Source: Moorena sp. SIO3I8 (lineage in GTDB: Bacteria; Cyanobacteriota; Cyanobacteriia; Cyanobacteriales; Coleofasciculaceae). From it: 64,000 nucleotides of DNA. Both the position numbers and the translations under genes were made by a program. Below are positions 17,697 to 26,286 of this stretch, piece after piece. The notes beneath the pieces are model-generated. The model did not search any database, was not told the origin of the DNA, and saw nothing but the letters and a program-made list of their open reading frames with translations. The stretch spans positions 26,006 to 90,005 of the forward strand of contig NZ_JAAHHW010000023.1 of the NCBI RefSeq assembly GCF_010692325.1, written 5' to 3'. Numbering within the stretch: the first letter of the stretch is position 1; the number at the start of each line of letters is the position of its first letter.

Positions 17697-17798
17697 TTCT
17701 CTATGCCATGAGGTACAAATGGATCCCCCGTTGGTCCCCCTTATCAAGGGGGACTTTGAGCTTGATAAGCGTACCTCATAAATCCTATAAACGCTATA
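17697..17798. mobile_element. TATAGC...GAGGTACA inverted-repeat element (non-array cargo)
   Basis: Left end CTATAGCAATTCTC...ATGAGGTACA. Right end GTACCTCATAAATCC...AAACGCTATAA. The cargo is a CCCCCTTATCAAGGGGG hairpin. These are the same ends as at 54145-54317. Confidence 0.65.
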
Positions 17799-17850
17799 AT
17801 TTCCAAAATAGGAAGAATAAAAAATGAGTGCAAAGACAATTAAGTGGGAT

Positions 17851-18096
17851 GAAGAATGAAGAATGAAGAATGTATAATTTAGAATTTATAATTTAGAATT
17901 TAGAATGTAGAAGGCAGAAGGCAGAAGGCAGAAGGCAGAAGGCAGAAGGCAGAAGGCAGAAGGCAGAAGGCACAAGTCAGAATTCCCAATTCTCAATTCC
18001 CAATTCTTAATTCTTAATTCTTAATTCTTAATTCTTAATTCTTAATTCCCAATTCTCAATTCTTAATTCCCAATTCTTAATTCTAAATTCTAAATT
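17851..18096. repeat. 7-bp arrays GAATGAA / GAAGGCA / TTCTTAA
   Basis: Three successive heptamer types; the GAAGGCA block (about 17910-17970) has eight or more units. The final TTCTAAA units abut the stop codon of the NACHT gene. The left (GAA-rich) and right (TTC-rich) halves are partly complementary. Confidence 0.9.
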
Positions 18097-20196
18097 CTAA
18101 GGCTTCATCTCCGCAAAGTGTTCCATCAGCATCCGATGAATAAAGATGTAGCCGCCTCCTACTTTTTGTAGGAAAATGCGATCAGCGGCATAGTCCAGGA
18201 AGCGGGCATAGTTCCAAGGGATGTAATTGTTGAAGTAGAGGACAAGGCGGAGGCTAAAGTGTTGGATGCAGGCTATACCACCATACCATAATGCTCCCAT
18301 TGACATACCAAGCGTCCAATAATAATCTCTCCGAGTAAATATCAAAACTATCAAACCGATCAATCCTCCAATAATCCCTCCAAGGGCAGTGTTTCTTAGG
18401 GAGTATTGGATGCCTTGGTTGGGAATCAACTTTTTTTCTCTCTCAATAGTTACGCTATGTAAACCTCCAAATACATAACCAATTGCTCCACTTATCATTA
18501 TTATAACCTTCCCACTTTCATCCCAATATTTTGGATATAATAGAACAATTATCCATGAAAATATAAGAGAAATTAGTAGCCCCAAAATTGTCCATTTTAT
18601 CGATTCTTTCCATGAAAAATTTAAAATTTCAAAGTTTTGAATATCTGTATTAATATTTTTTTTAATACCTCTCATTCCAAACAAAAATCCAAAAAACAAT
18701 CCTAATGGTAATCCTATTACCCACTTTTTTACTATTAAGTATTTAAAAAAGAAAGCAAAAACTAATTCGCTAGCAATAACACTTGATAATAAATGAAATA
18801 ATTGGACCTTTTTCAAAGCTCCAAAATACGTATATTGATTATTCTTGCTCCAGAAAAATTTATCAATTAAGCTTATGTTAACTCCAGCAATTAACGCAGA
18901 AAATAAGGTAGCATAAAAAATTTCTATTTGGGCAGATTTTATAAGTAATAAAATACCATAAAAAGCGACAAAAAATAATCCACAAATTATTCGAGATAAA
19001 AATACGTAAACCCAACGTTGTTTGTTATTTGATAACCAACTAGGTTGGATTTCTTCTATTAATAAAATAGAATGATTTTCAGACAAAGTTATTTTTGCAA
19101 GCAAAATTAGCCATTGCTTTACTTGCTCATTATTATATTGTTGATTAGTCTTCCGACGCTTAAACATCTTCTCGATATATGAATCAAAAAGCTGCCTGCG
19201 CCGTTCCTCTATTACGTCAGTTTTTGGTAAATATTCAACTGCTACTCCCTGATAAGCTAGAGTCATAATATTGAGCATTAGAGGTGATTGGGCTAACTCT
19301 TGTAAGACTGTATCCTTTGCAATTAATGTCCTCAAACCCGTTAAATCAGCCCCGACACTATCCAAGTAATGATAGATTTGTTCTAAACTCAGCAATCTTA
19401 TATAAACTGCACTCTGAAAATTGAGACGGTTAGAAAGAGCTTGATAGTCTTTCATACGACTACACACTACCAACTCGGCACCATAATCCTGCTGGAATTG
19501 GTTCAAAGCAACAATACAGTCGTCTCGATAGTCTGCCTTAACTTCATCCAAACCATCAAGTAATAGTAGTAGTTGCTGTTGACTTACTAAAGCTTGTCCA
19601 ATCTTCTTGGGAACTTTATATATAGTGTTCAGTTCATCTACTAACCAATCGGCTATCGTCTGACGTTTCTTTGCCCAAGAGGAGAGGTTAAAGACTACGG
19701 GAATTAGCTGATTAGTGTCTTGTTCAGCACGATCGATTAAATCCCGGGCAAGTTCCAGTAAGGTTGTGGTTTTTCCTGACCCTGGTTCCCCTAAAATTAG
19801 TAGGGTTATTCCTGTCCCAATTTTGTCAAAAATATCAATTACTTGAGTCCCTTCAGGGAGGGGTTGAGGTGAGTTGTCACCGATTTCGATAATTTCGCTC
19901 AAAGGATTAGTAATGGCATCGGGTCTCTCCTCTAATCCCAACTCCATCAATACCTGGTTATGGAGGGATTTTTTCAGAACGCCTTTGACCCAATAGTTTT
20001 TGACTTTAGCGAGTAATGCCTGACGGTTGCGGTATTCTTGGTGAGTTAGGGTTGGTCGGGGATTGACAACAACATTATAATTATTGATATTACCGCCAAT
20101 TTGATCAGCATTGACTGTATCAGCACGAACAAAACCACCCTCACACTGGGAATTCCTTAGGTCATTGTTAGAGACTTTTTTGTGCTCTTCAGACAT
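18097..20196 (-). CDS. NACHT-type STAND NTPase with polytopic membrane region
   Basis: 699 aa. The N-terminal 40 residues are a tag shared with the upstream gene (NDL at 11-13, GG at 20-21, QIG at 32-34, INNY at 37-40). The NACHT NTPase has Walker A GEPGSGKT (136-143) and Walker B LLLLLDGLDEV (209-219). From about 390 to 640 there are many hydrophobic segments, rich in IIxxLL and glycine, consistent with about ten transmembrane helices. The tail ends VGGGYIFIHRMLMEHFAEM, the helical end typical of cyanobacterial NACHT proteins. Likely role by family: an NTP-dependent immune or stress sensor whose output is at the membrane. It is probably in one operon with the 131-aa gene 22 bp upstream. The membrane half is AT-richer than its surroundings. 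Confidence 0.85.
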   Translation of the reverse strand: MSEEHKKVSNNDLRNSQCEGGFVRADTVNADQIGGNINNYNVVVNPRPTLTHQEYRNRQALLAKVKNYWVKGVLKKSLHNQVLMELGLEERPDAITNPLSEIIEIGDNSPQPLPEGTQVIDIFDKIGTGITLLILGEPGSGKTTTLLELARDLIDRAEQDTNQLIPVVFNLSSWAKKRQTIADWLVDELNTIYKVPKKIGQALVSQQQLLLLLDGLDEVKADYRDDCIVALNQFQQDYGAELVVCSRMKDYQALSNRLNFQSAVYIRLLSLEQIYHYLDSVGADLTGLRTLIAKDTVLQELAQSPLMLNIMTLAYQGVAVEYLPKTDVIEERRRQLFDSYIEKMFKRRKTNQQYNNEQVKQWLILLAKITLSENHSILLIEEIQPSWLSNNKQRWVYVFLSRIICGLFFVAFYGILLLIKSAQIEIFYATLFSALIAGVNISLIDKFFWSKNNQYTYFGALKKVQLFHLLSSVIASELVFAFFFKYLIVKKWVIGLPLGLFFGFLFGMRGIKKNINTDIQNFEILNFSWKESIKWTILGLLISLIFSWIIVLLYPKYWDESGKVIIMISGAIGYVFGGLHSVTIEREKKLIPNQGIQYSLRNTALGGIIGGLIGLIVLIFTRRDYYWTLGMSMGALWYGGIACIQHFSLRLVLYFNNYIPWNYARFLDYAADRIFLQKVGGGYIFIHRMLMEHFAEMKP

Positions 20197-20218
20197 GGGT
20201 ATCTACCAATACTTCCGG

Positions 20219-20614
20219 TTACTCAGTTTCTGCCTCAATCCAACCTTTAACCATTTCAATGGGAATACCAATCGGGGCAAACAGCACCTTCAGGGCTTCG
20301 ATTCCGCCTTCTTTTAGGGCATTACGTAGCCTGGCCTTGAATGTTTGGTTTTGCTTAATTTCTTGTTGAAGCGTTACAGCTAAAGCACTCTGTTTTTCGA
20401 TTTCCGTTGCATTGGGATAACTCTGGTCTAGTTGCTGCAAAAGCGCCTGAATTTCTGCTGCTGCATTGGCTAGGTTTTGTTTTTGCTCTGGAGCATAATT
20501 ATTGATCTCGACACCTATCTGATTGGCATCAACATTATTAGCATTTACTAATCCACCATAAATTTGGATTTGTTTAAGGTCATTTGGAGTAGATTTATTA
20601 GACTCTTCTGACAT
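20219..20614 (-). CDS. small NACHT-associated partner with shared N-terminal tag
   Basis: 131 aa. Residues 1-40 align without gaps to the N-terminus of the NACHT protein (22 of 40 identical: MSEE, NDL, GG, QIG, INNY). Residues 50-131 form a helical domain (AAAEIQALLQQLDQSYPNAT, then FKARLRNALKEGGIEALK, ending in a hydrophobic helix and EMVKGWIEAE). I recall this helical module as common in cyanobacterial small proteins beside STAND genes, but cannot name its function. AGGAGAG precedes the ATG. The shared tag suggests homotypic interaction (adaptor or effector), as in amyloid-type or death-like signalling; that is inference. Confidence 0.75.
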   Translation of the reverse strand: MSEESNKSTPNDLKQIQIYGGLVNANNVDANQIGVEINNYAPEQKQNLANAAAEIQALLQQLDQSYPNATEIEKQSALAVTLQQEIKQNQTFKARLRNALKEGGIEALKVLFAPIGIPIEMVKGWIEAETE

Positions 20615-21016
20615 GATCTCTCCTGGATTATGAATGGTTTCAGTATAAAAGCTAGGAGGCTGTAATGACTATATTGTTGTGATTAAATAAAATTAATAGG
20701 CAAATTACTGGTAAAAATTACGTCGTGAAAGGATGTACTTTACTATCTTTTTATATTACTTACTGGACGTACCAGTCTTGTTGATAGTTCCAGCTGTTAT
20801 AGCATCTCCCATGACCAATATCTGGTAGAAGAGGAGGATGCGTTCGCGTAGCGTGGCCTACGGCCAATCGCGTAGCGTGGCCCAAAGGCCAATCGCAAAA
20901 CTCCAGCAACTGTTATCCCTGCCTCACTTCAGGTGCTGGAGGAGTGCAGCAGTATTACACTAAAAACTGCAATACAATCGAATCGGCGGCATTGATCATA
21001 AAAGGAAAACCAAGAT
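20615..21016. other. spacer with HIP-type inverted repeats
   Basis: About 20840-20895 holds two GCGTAGCGTGGCC units with complementary GGCCAATCGC sequence. No gene was recognised. The stretch immediately before 21017 (AAAAGGAAAACCAAGAT) supplies a ribosome site for the next gene. Confidence 0.55.
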
Positions 21017-21448
21017 ATGAAAGCCATAGGATATAATCAGGCTGGACCAATCACTGCACCAGACGCGCTGATCGAATTTGAAACCGAAACACCAGAATTA
21101 GGGCCACAGGACCTGTTGGTGGAGGTCCGGGGAATTTCGGTCAATCCTGTGGACGTGAAAGTGCGCGCCAAGATGGCACCGGAAAAGGGCACCAAGGTCA
21201 TTGGCTATGATGCCGCAGGTGTTGTTCGAGAACTTGGCAGCGATGTCAGTAAATTTAAAGTAGGTGATGAAGTCTATTATGCCGGTGATATCACTCGACC
21301 GGGCACCAACTCCGAGCTCCATGCCGTTGATGAGCGGATTGTCGGGAAAAAGCCGAAATCCCTGGGTTTTGCGGAAGCAGCGGGTTTTCCACTGACCTCC
21401 ATTACTGCTTGGGAAATCCTGTTCGACTGCCTCGGGGTCTTTGAATGA
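21017..21448 (+). pseudogene. quinone oxidoreductase / zinc-type alcohol dehydrogenase, truncated
   Basis: 143 aa of what is normally a protein of about 335-345 aa. The GroES-like catalytic domain is recognisable: [58 protein letters not shown] and [16 protein letters not shown]. It stops at LGVFE just before the NADPH-binding Rossmann domain, so it cannot be active as is. The stop is 59 bp before a MITE-like element (21508-21634), and no Rossmann half was found beyond it, pointing to deletion at a repeat. Start ATG with AAAGGAAA upstream. Confidence 0.85.
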
Positions 21449-21875
21449 ATATTCGTAGAGTGGGCAGGATGCCCGCACCAAAAGATCCCCGAACAGGCAA
21501 AATGAATGGCGTTGCTGATTCTGGGTATGGTTTCGCCCCCCTAGCCCCCCAGCGAGCAATCCCTCGCTCGGGGGATTTAGGGGGCTTTAATAAAACCAGA
21601 TGATCGCGGATTCATTCCTTAATTCAGCAACGCCAAAATTGATACTGCTGGCCAAACATTTCTTAACACGCTGAAAGCCTTGATATTCCCTGTAATAGTC
21701 GAAAAAATTTTTATAGTTTTGTAACGTAATCAACGGCAGAATCAGTGTTTTGGATGTTAACTTATATTTCCCCAGAAACATCCGACAATGTGGAACTTTA
21801 TTTGCTGCACAGAGGTCTATTGGTTTGTGACATGAGACATAAAAATTTTTTCCCTACCTAGTCAGGAGTAAGTCC
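21449..21875. other. spacer after the broken dehydrogenase
   Basis: Contains a short imperfect hairpin GTGGGCAGGATGCCCGCAC (about 21461-21479) and the MITE at 21508-21634. At about 21640-21781 the minus strand is open (starting MFLGKYKLTSKTLILPLITL) but matches no family I recognise; it is not called as a gene. Confidence 0.5.
21508..21634. mobile_element. MITE-like element, GGCGTTGCTGA ends
   Basis: 127 bp from GGCGTTGCTGATTC to TTCAGCAACGCC, same family as 17496-17644. No clear target duplication; flanks are AAATGAAT and AAAATTGA. Confidence 0.75.
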
Positions 21876-22448
21876 ATGAATCGGAAGCAATTCTTGAGGG
21901 TTGTTTATGTCGGCTTGGCAACGATAATTCTTTTGGGGATAATCAATAGTAACTCAGTTATGGGGCAAAGAGGAATAAACTTAAGTACATTGCGCAGCAC
22001 AAGTTTGTCTAAGCACAATACCTATCGGAGCACCCATCATAGTCCTAATATGACCCTGAGTAGTTCTCTCAACAACAGTGCTCAAAGCTGGGCGAATCAT
22101 CTGGCAAGCAATGGCATTTTCCAACACAGTAAAACCAATGTGGGAGAAAATCTCTTTGTCTCCTATACCACAGCATCGTCTGTAGACACAGCTACCCTCG
22201 GGGACCAAGCAGTGACTAATTGGTACCAAGAGGTTTCTGACTATGACTATGCCAATCCAGGGTTTTCTGGAAAGACCGGGCATTTTACTCAGGTGGTATG
22301 GAAGAATAGTACCCAATTAGGGTGTGGTGCAGCCCAGGGCGTCAAAACTATTCAAGGTAGACAATATAACGCCTTCTATGTCGTCTGCCAATATGGGCCT
22401 GCGGGTAATGTGCTTGGGCAGTTTCCTAATAACGTTATGGCACCTTAG
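21876..22448 (+). CDS. secreted CAP-domain (SCP/PR-1-like) protein
   Basis: 190 aa with a signal peptide (MNRKQFLRVVYVGLATIILLG, cleavage near VMG-Q30). CAP signatures are in order: LSKHNTYRSTHHSP with H54, SAQSWANHLASNG, GENL with E91, GHFTQVVW with H136, and YVVCQYGPAGN near the end. The expected His/Glu cavity residues are present. Bacterial CAP proteins are extracellular with roles in adhesion, lipid binding or proteolysis; none can be chosen here. Length fits a single CAP domain. AGGAG ten bases upstream supports the ATG. Confidence 0.93.
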   Translation: MNRKQFLRVVYVGLATIILLGIINSNSVMGQRGINLSTLRSTSLSKHNTYRSTHHSPNMTLSSSLNNSAQSWANHLASNGIFQHSKTNVGENLFVSYTTASSVDTATLGDQAVTNWYQEVSDYDYANPGFSGKTGHFTQVVWKNSTQLGCGAAQGVKTIQGRQYNAFYVVCQYGPAGNVLGQFPNNVMAP

Positions 22449-22537
22449 CTTACGGTGACCGTCCCACTATTTTTGCTTAAGCTATCAGCTATCAGCGGTC
22501 AGCTGACCGCTGAATCCTGACGGCTGATAGCTTAGAT

Positions 22538-22915
22538 TTACCCTGCTTGAGATTTAGTCAATAATTTCATAATTTCTACAATCTCCCCCTGTCGGTTAGA
22601 CAGTTGTTCCTGTCGCTGAGAGAGTTGTTCTTGTCGCTCATCTAAGTTCTCCATTAGGCCATACATTCGGGATTGACTTTGAGCTAAATTAGACTGAGAG
22701 TTTGCTAAATCGGCCATCACAGAATACAGTCGAGAGCGATCGCGTTTGAACTCATTGACAGTATCGGTTAAGGCTTCGATAGCACGAGCATTAGAATCCG
22801 TTCTTTGACGAAGCTCTTCGAGCTGTTGGCTGATCCGTTCAATCTGTTGGTCGATGCGCTCAATAGCAGTTAGTAAACGGTTAAAACGGGTATCAAACTG
22901 GTCTGAATTTGTCAT
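22538..22915 (-). CDS. coiled-coil protein, paralogue A of three
   Basis: 125 aa, predicted to be almost wholly helical with heptad character: MTNSDQFDTRFNRLLTAIERIDQQIERIS, a central SNARAIEALTDTVNEFKRDRSRLYSVMADLA, then LDERQEQLSQRQEQLSNRQGEIVEIM. No catalytic residues, no signal peptide. It resembles a cytoplasmic coiled-coil scaffold. The two genes upstream on the same strand are clear duplicates, separated by 200-300 bp of repeat. Role unknown; multimerisation is likely. Confidence 0.75.
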   Translation of the reverse strand: MTNSDQFDTRFNRLLTAIERIDQQIERISQQLEELRQRTDSNARAIEALTDTVNEFKRDRSRLYSVMADLANSQSNLAQSQSRMYGLMENLDERQEQLSQRQEQLSNRQGEIVEIMKLLTKSQAG

Positions 22916-23115
22916 TTACTGCAATAGTGTTTAGTGTTTTTTCAAGAGCTATCAGCAGTCAGCGGTCAGCGGTCAGCGGTCAGCTTATTTTCTTCAAAAG
23001 CACCAATTGCGCTACGGGCATGCTGCGCGAACAGTAGCACCATCTGTAGGCCATAGGCTGATAGCTGATAGCTGATTACTGATAGCTAAATGCTTAGGCT
23101 AGTGGTTCGCGCATC
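22916..23115. repeat. spacer between paralogues A and B
   Basis: Contains a GCGGTCA 7-bp array (about 22952-22985), GCGCTACGGGCATGCTGCGCGAA, and CTGATAG units. Homologous to the spacer at 23497-23794, so the duplication unit included flanking DNA. Confidence 0.75.
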
Positions 23116-23487
23116 TTAATTAGATTTAGTCAATAACTTCAGAATTTCTACAATCTCACCCTGTCGGTTAGACAGTTGCTCCTGTCCCTGAGAAAGTTGT
23201 TCCTGTCGCTCATCTAAATTTTCCATCACGCCATACATTCGGGATTGACTGTCCGCTAAATTAGCCTGAGATTGAAATAAATTAGACTGAGATTGTGCTA
23301 AATTAGCCATCACAGAATACAGTTGAGAGCGATCCCGTTTGAACTCATGGACAGTATCGGTTAGAGCTTCGATAGCACGAGCATTAGAATCCGTTCTTTG
23401 ACGAAGCTGTTCAATCTGTTGGCTGATCTGCTCGATCGCAGTTAGTAAAAGGTTGAAACGGGTATCAAACTGGTCTGAGTTTGTCAT
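23116..23487 (-). CDS. coiled-coil protein, paralogue B of three
   Basis: 123 aa from the ATG at 23485-23487, homologous in position to the starts of A and C; an in-frame TTG three codons upstream is less likely. Same layout as A: FDTRFNLLLTAIEQ, TDSNARAIEALTDTVHEFKRD, a Q/S-rich segment expanded by SQSNLFQSQANLADSQS, and the LDERQEQLSQGQEQLSNRQ tail. The expansion is an internal repeat of a 7-residue coiled-coil unit. Confidence 0.75.
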   Translation of the reverse strand: MTNSDQFDTRFNLLLTAIEQISQQIEQLRQRTDSNARAIEALTDTVHEFKRDRSQLYSVMANLAQSQSNLFQSQANLADSQSRMYGVMENLDERQEQLSQGQEQLSNRQGEIVEILKLLTKSN

Positions 23488-23496
23488 TTGCTGCAA

Positions 23497-23794
23497 TAGT
23501 GTTTAGTGTTTTCTCAACAGCTATCAGCAGTCAGCGGTCACCAGTCAGCGGTCAGCGGTCAGCGGTCAGCTTATTTTCTTCAAAAGCACCGATTGCGCTA
23601 CGGGCATGCTGCGCGAATAGTAGCACCATCTGTAGCCCATAGGCTGATAGCTGTTCGCGTAGCGTGGCCAAAGGCCTTTAGCTGATAGCTGTTCGCGTAG
23701 CGTGGCCAAAGGCCTTTAACTGATAGCTGTTCGCGTAGCGTGGCCAAAGGCCTTTAGCTGATAGCTAAATGCTTACGCTAGTGGTTCGCGCATC
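23497..23794. repeat. spacer between paralogues B and C: repeated HIP-type hairpins
   Basis: A GCGGTCA array (about 23535-23575) is followed by three near-identical units of CTGTTCGCGTAGCGTGGCC + AAAGGCCTTTA(G/A)CTGATAG (about 23648-23765), each able to fold on TGGCCAAAGGCC. The spacer is an expanded version of 22916-23115. Confidence 0.8.
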
Positions 23795-24208
23795 CTAATT
23801 AGATTTAGTCAATAACTTCAGAATTTCTACAATCTCCCCCTGTCGGTTAGACAGTTGTTCCTGTCGCTCATCTAAGTTGGCCATCATGCCATACATTCGG
23901 GATTGATTTTGAGCTAAATCTGCCATCAAAGAGTATGCTTGAGCGCGATCTCGTTTGAACTCATGGACAGTATTGGTTAGAGCTTCAATGGCACGAGCAT
24001 TAGAATCGATCCTGTGACCAAGTTGTTCAATCTTTTGGTTGGTCTGCTCGATAGCACGAGCATTGGAATCAGTTCTGTGACCAAGCTGTTCAATCTGTTG
24101 GGTGACAGCATCAATCCTGTGACCAAGCTGTTCAATCTGTTGGTTGGTGCGCTCGAAGGCAGTTAGTAAAAGGTTGAAACGGGTATCAAACTGGTCTGAG
24201 TTTGTCAT
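23795..24208 (-). CDS. coiled-coil protein, paralogue C of three
   Basis: 137 aa, the longest copy. The N-terminal third carries extra iterations of EQLGHRIDS/EQLGHRTDS, so the gene grew by internal duplication of about 21-30 codon blocks. The rest matches A and B, including the end GEIVEILKLLTKSN, identical to B. Predicted cytoplasmic coiled coil. It is the promoter-proximal gene of the set. Confidence 0.75.
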   Translation of the reverse strand: MTNSDQFDTRFNLLLTAFERTNQQIEQLGHRIDAVTQQIEQLGHRTDSNARAIEQTNQKIEQLGHRIDSNARAIEALTNTVHEFKRDRAQAYSLMADLAQNQSRMYGMMANLDERQEQLSNRQGEIVEILKLLTKSN

Positions 24209-24978
24209 TTGCTTTGCTGCAAGATAATGTTTACGATTGCAGTTATCAATTGCTTGAAGTACGTTTTGTATTTTAGGTAATAGGGAACAGGGAATAGGGT
24301 CAAAATTATGTGTAAAGCATAAGTATAATTACCGCTATACTTCTGATTCAGGACTTACGCACAGACTCCATTTGTAGGGTGGGCAAGGTTTTGCCCACCC
24401 TACAGGTAGCTAGTGCAGATTCTGTTTATTGTGTGATTTTTATGGTGTGATTTGCGATTACAAGCTATGACTGTTAATTTTTACCATTGCTCTATTAGAA
24501 CGTTTTTTTACTACTTATGATTTACCAGATGATTTACCTTGGCCAAAAGGCCACGCTACGCGAACAAGTTTCTTCCCTTATTAAGGAAGTCATGTGGGAT
24601 TTACTTCACGGTAGTCAGGGGCAATTATTATGCCCTAATTACTACTCCATAAACCCTAGTAAATTGTACCTAAAATATTTGATTACGGCTACAATAATTA
24701 TACAAGAATAATATCAATATTGACAAGAATTAAATATATTATTTACTAATAGCTAATTAACTGCAATGGTGATTTATTATAAAACCAAAAATTACTCCTA
24801 TTTCTTTCCTACTACTCCCGATTCCCGACTCCCGACTCCCGACTCCCGACTCCCGACTCCCGACTCCCGACTCCCGACTCCCGACTCCCGATTCCCGATT
24901 CCCTATTCCCTATTTCTGTAAACTATAAAGTGGTGATCAAAAATTTGCCAGCAAGATTATTGTCTAAGATCAGGAAAA
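24209..24978. repeat. long spacer: hairpins, one MITE end and a 7-bp array
   Basis: 24350-24362 AGGACTTACGCAC matches the terminus of the element at 49674-49782, but no opposite end was found. 24373-24403 is a GGGTGGGCAAGG/TTTTGCCCACCC hairpin. About 24540-24570 is a GGCCACGCTACGCGAA repeat. 24811-24914 is a CCCGACT/CCCGATT array of more than ten units. No gene recognised. Confidence 0.75.
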
Positions 24979-25884
24979 TTGGTAGATTCTAAAACTCCGA
25001 CAGTAGTTGCCCTGATTCCAGCCCGAGCTGGTTCCAAACGAGTACCTGGTAAAAATATTCGTCGTTTAAAAGGGCATCCGTTAATTGCTTATACTATTGC
25101 TGCTGCAACCCAAAGCCAAGTGTTTTCAGCAGTGATTGTTTCCACTGACTCAGAGGAGGTGGCGGAAATTGCTCGTTACTATAGCGCTGAGGTACCATTT
25201 TTGCGATCGCCAGAGTATGCTACCGACAAGTCACCAGATATTGAGTGGATTGATTACACCCTGAGGCATTTGAGTGATCTTGGGCGAGAATTTGATTGCT
25301 TCAGCATCCTGCGACCAACCAGTCCTTGTCGCCAACCACAGACCATTCAACGAGCTTGGCAGGCGTTTTTGGCTCAAGCTGATCAAGTAGACTCCTTACG
25401 GGCAGTAGAGAAATGCCAACAGCATCCTGGAAAAATGTGGGTACTCAAAGGCAACCTGATGAAACCGTTGCTTGAGCAGAACACCCTTAAATTAGGCAAT
25501 TCTCAGGTTAACCATAACCTCCAACCCCCCAACCCCCCAACCCCCCAACCCCCCAACCTCCAACCTTGGCCAAAAGGCCACACTACGCGAACAACCCCCC
25601 AACCTTCAACCTTCAACCTTGAACCTTCAACCCCCCATACCCCCTGGCATAGTACTCCCTATCAGGCGTTGCCAGAGGTCTATGTGCAAAATGCTAGCTT
25701 GGAAATTGCTTGGTCAAGAGTAGTGCTGGAAGAGTATACAATTGCTGGAAAGGTGATTATGCCATTTATTACCCATGATCATGAGGGATTGGATATTAAT
25801 GACTTGAAAGATTGGTGGTATCTGGAATATTTAATAGAACAGGGAGAAGCTCACTTACCTCTGGTCTCCCAGAAACCAATTTAG
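24979..25884 (+). CDS. acylneuraminate-type cytidylyltransferase with repeat-derived insert
   Basis: 301 aa against about 230 for typical NeuA-like enzymes. The start VVALIPARAGSKRVPGKNIR is the CTP-binding loop; VSTDSEEVAEIARYY and SILRPTSPCRQP are further family signatures. Such enzymes activate a nonulosonic or related acid sugar as the CMP-sugar in the cytoplasm. Residues about 180-221 are an insert encoded by 8-bp AACCCCCC and 7-bp AACCTTC arrays and one GGCCACACTACGCGAAC repeat; conserved sequence resumes at VYVQNASLEIAWSRVV. The TTG at 24979 follows AGGAAAA closely, and an in-frame stop at 24934 limits alternatives. It precedes the transketolase gene, suggesting one sugar pathway. Confidence 0.82.
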   Translation: MVDSKTPTVVALIPARAGSKRVPGKNIRRLKGHPLIAYTIAAATQSQVFSAVIVSTDSEEVAEIARYYSAEVPFLRSPEYATDKSPDIEWIDYTLRHLSDLGREFDCFSILRPTSPCRQPQTIQRAWQAFLAQADQVDSLRAVEKCQQHPGKMWVLKGNLMKPLLEQNTLKLGNSQVNHNLQPPNPPTPQPPNLQPWPKGHTTRTTPQPSTFNLEPSTPHTPWHSTPYQALPEVYVQNASLEIAWSRVVLEEYTIAGKVIMPFITHDHEGLDINDLKDWWYLEYLIEQGEAHLPLVSQKPI

Positions 25885-26286
25885 TTTTTTCAATTTGGTA
25901 GGGAGTAGGGAGTAGGGAGTAGGGAGTAGGGAACAGGGTAAAAATACTGTGTACCTCATTACTATCAGAAACGCTATACTATTAGTTATAGTAGTTTAAT
26001 TAGGAGTTTGAATTAATAAAAATAATAGCTAAATAATGATTATAATTATTTTGGATTAACTTTAAAAATTAACGTTAAAAATGGCGGATAATCAAATCAG
26101 CAAGTAACCAAGGTAAAGATTAAGCTGTAATGTTATCCATTGAAAATTAATATAATAGTATACAGCGTTTTTCCTAACTATCAGGTACACAGGATTTTTT
26201 GCCTGTTACCTATTCCCTGCTCCCTACTCCCTACTCCCTGCTCCCTAAAACCCAAAACCTGACCAATAACCAATAACCAATAACCA
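25885..26286. repeat. spacer with inverted-repeat ends and 7-bp arrays
   Basis: GGGAGTA array 25898-25937, then ACTGTGTACCTCATTACTATC...AAACGCTATA (right end of the TATAGC/GAGGTACA element). A left end, TACAGCGTTTTTCC...CAGGTACACAGG, at 26161-26193 is followed by CCCTACT units (26202-26246) and AACCAAT units (26261-26290). Confidence 0.75.

Noticed and set aside
21587..21781. Minus-strand 64-aa frame MFLGKYKLTSK...
   Set aside because: Partly overlaps the MITE end and has no recognisable domain; could be a remnant but is not supportable.
24517..24711. 64-aa plus-strand frame after the coiled-coil genes
   Set aside because: Includes the translated GGCCACGCTACGCGAACAA repeat and matches no family; only weak evidence of being coding.
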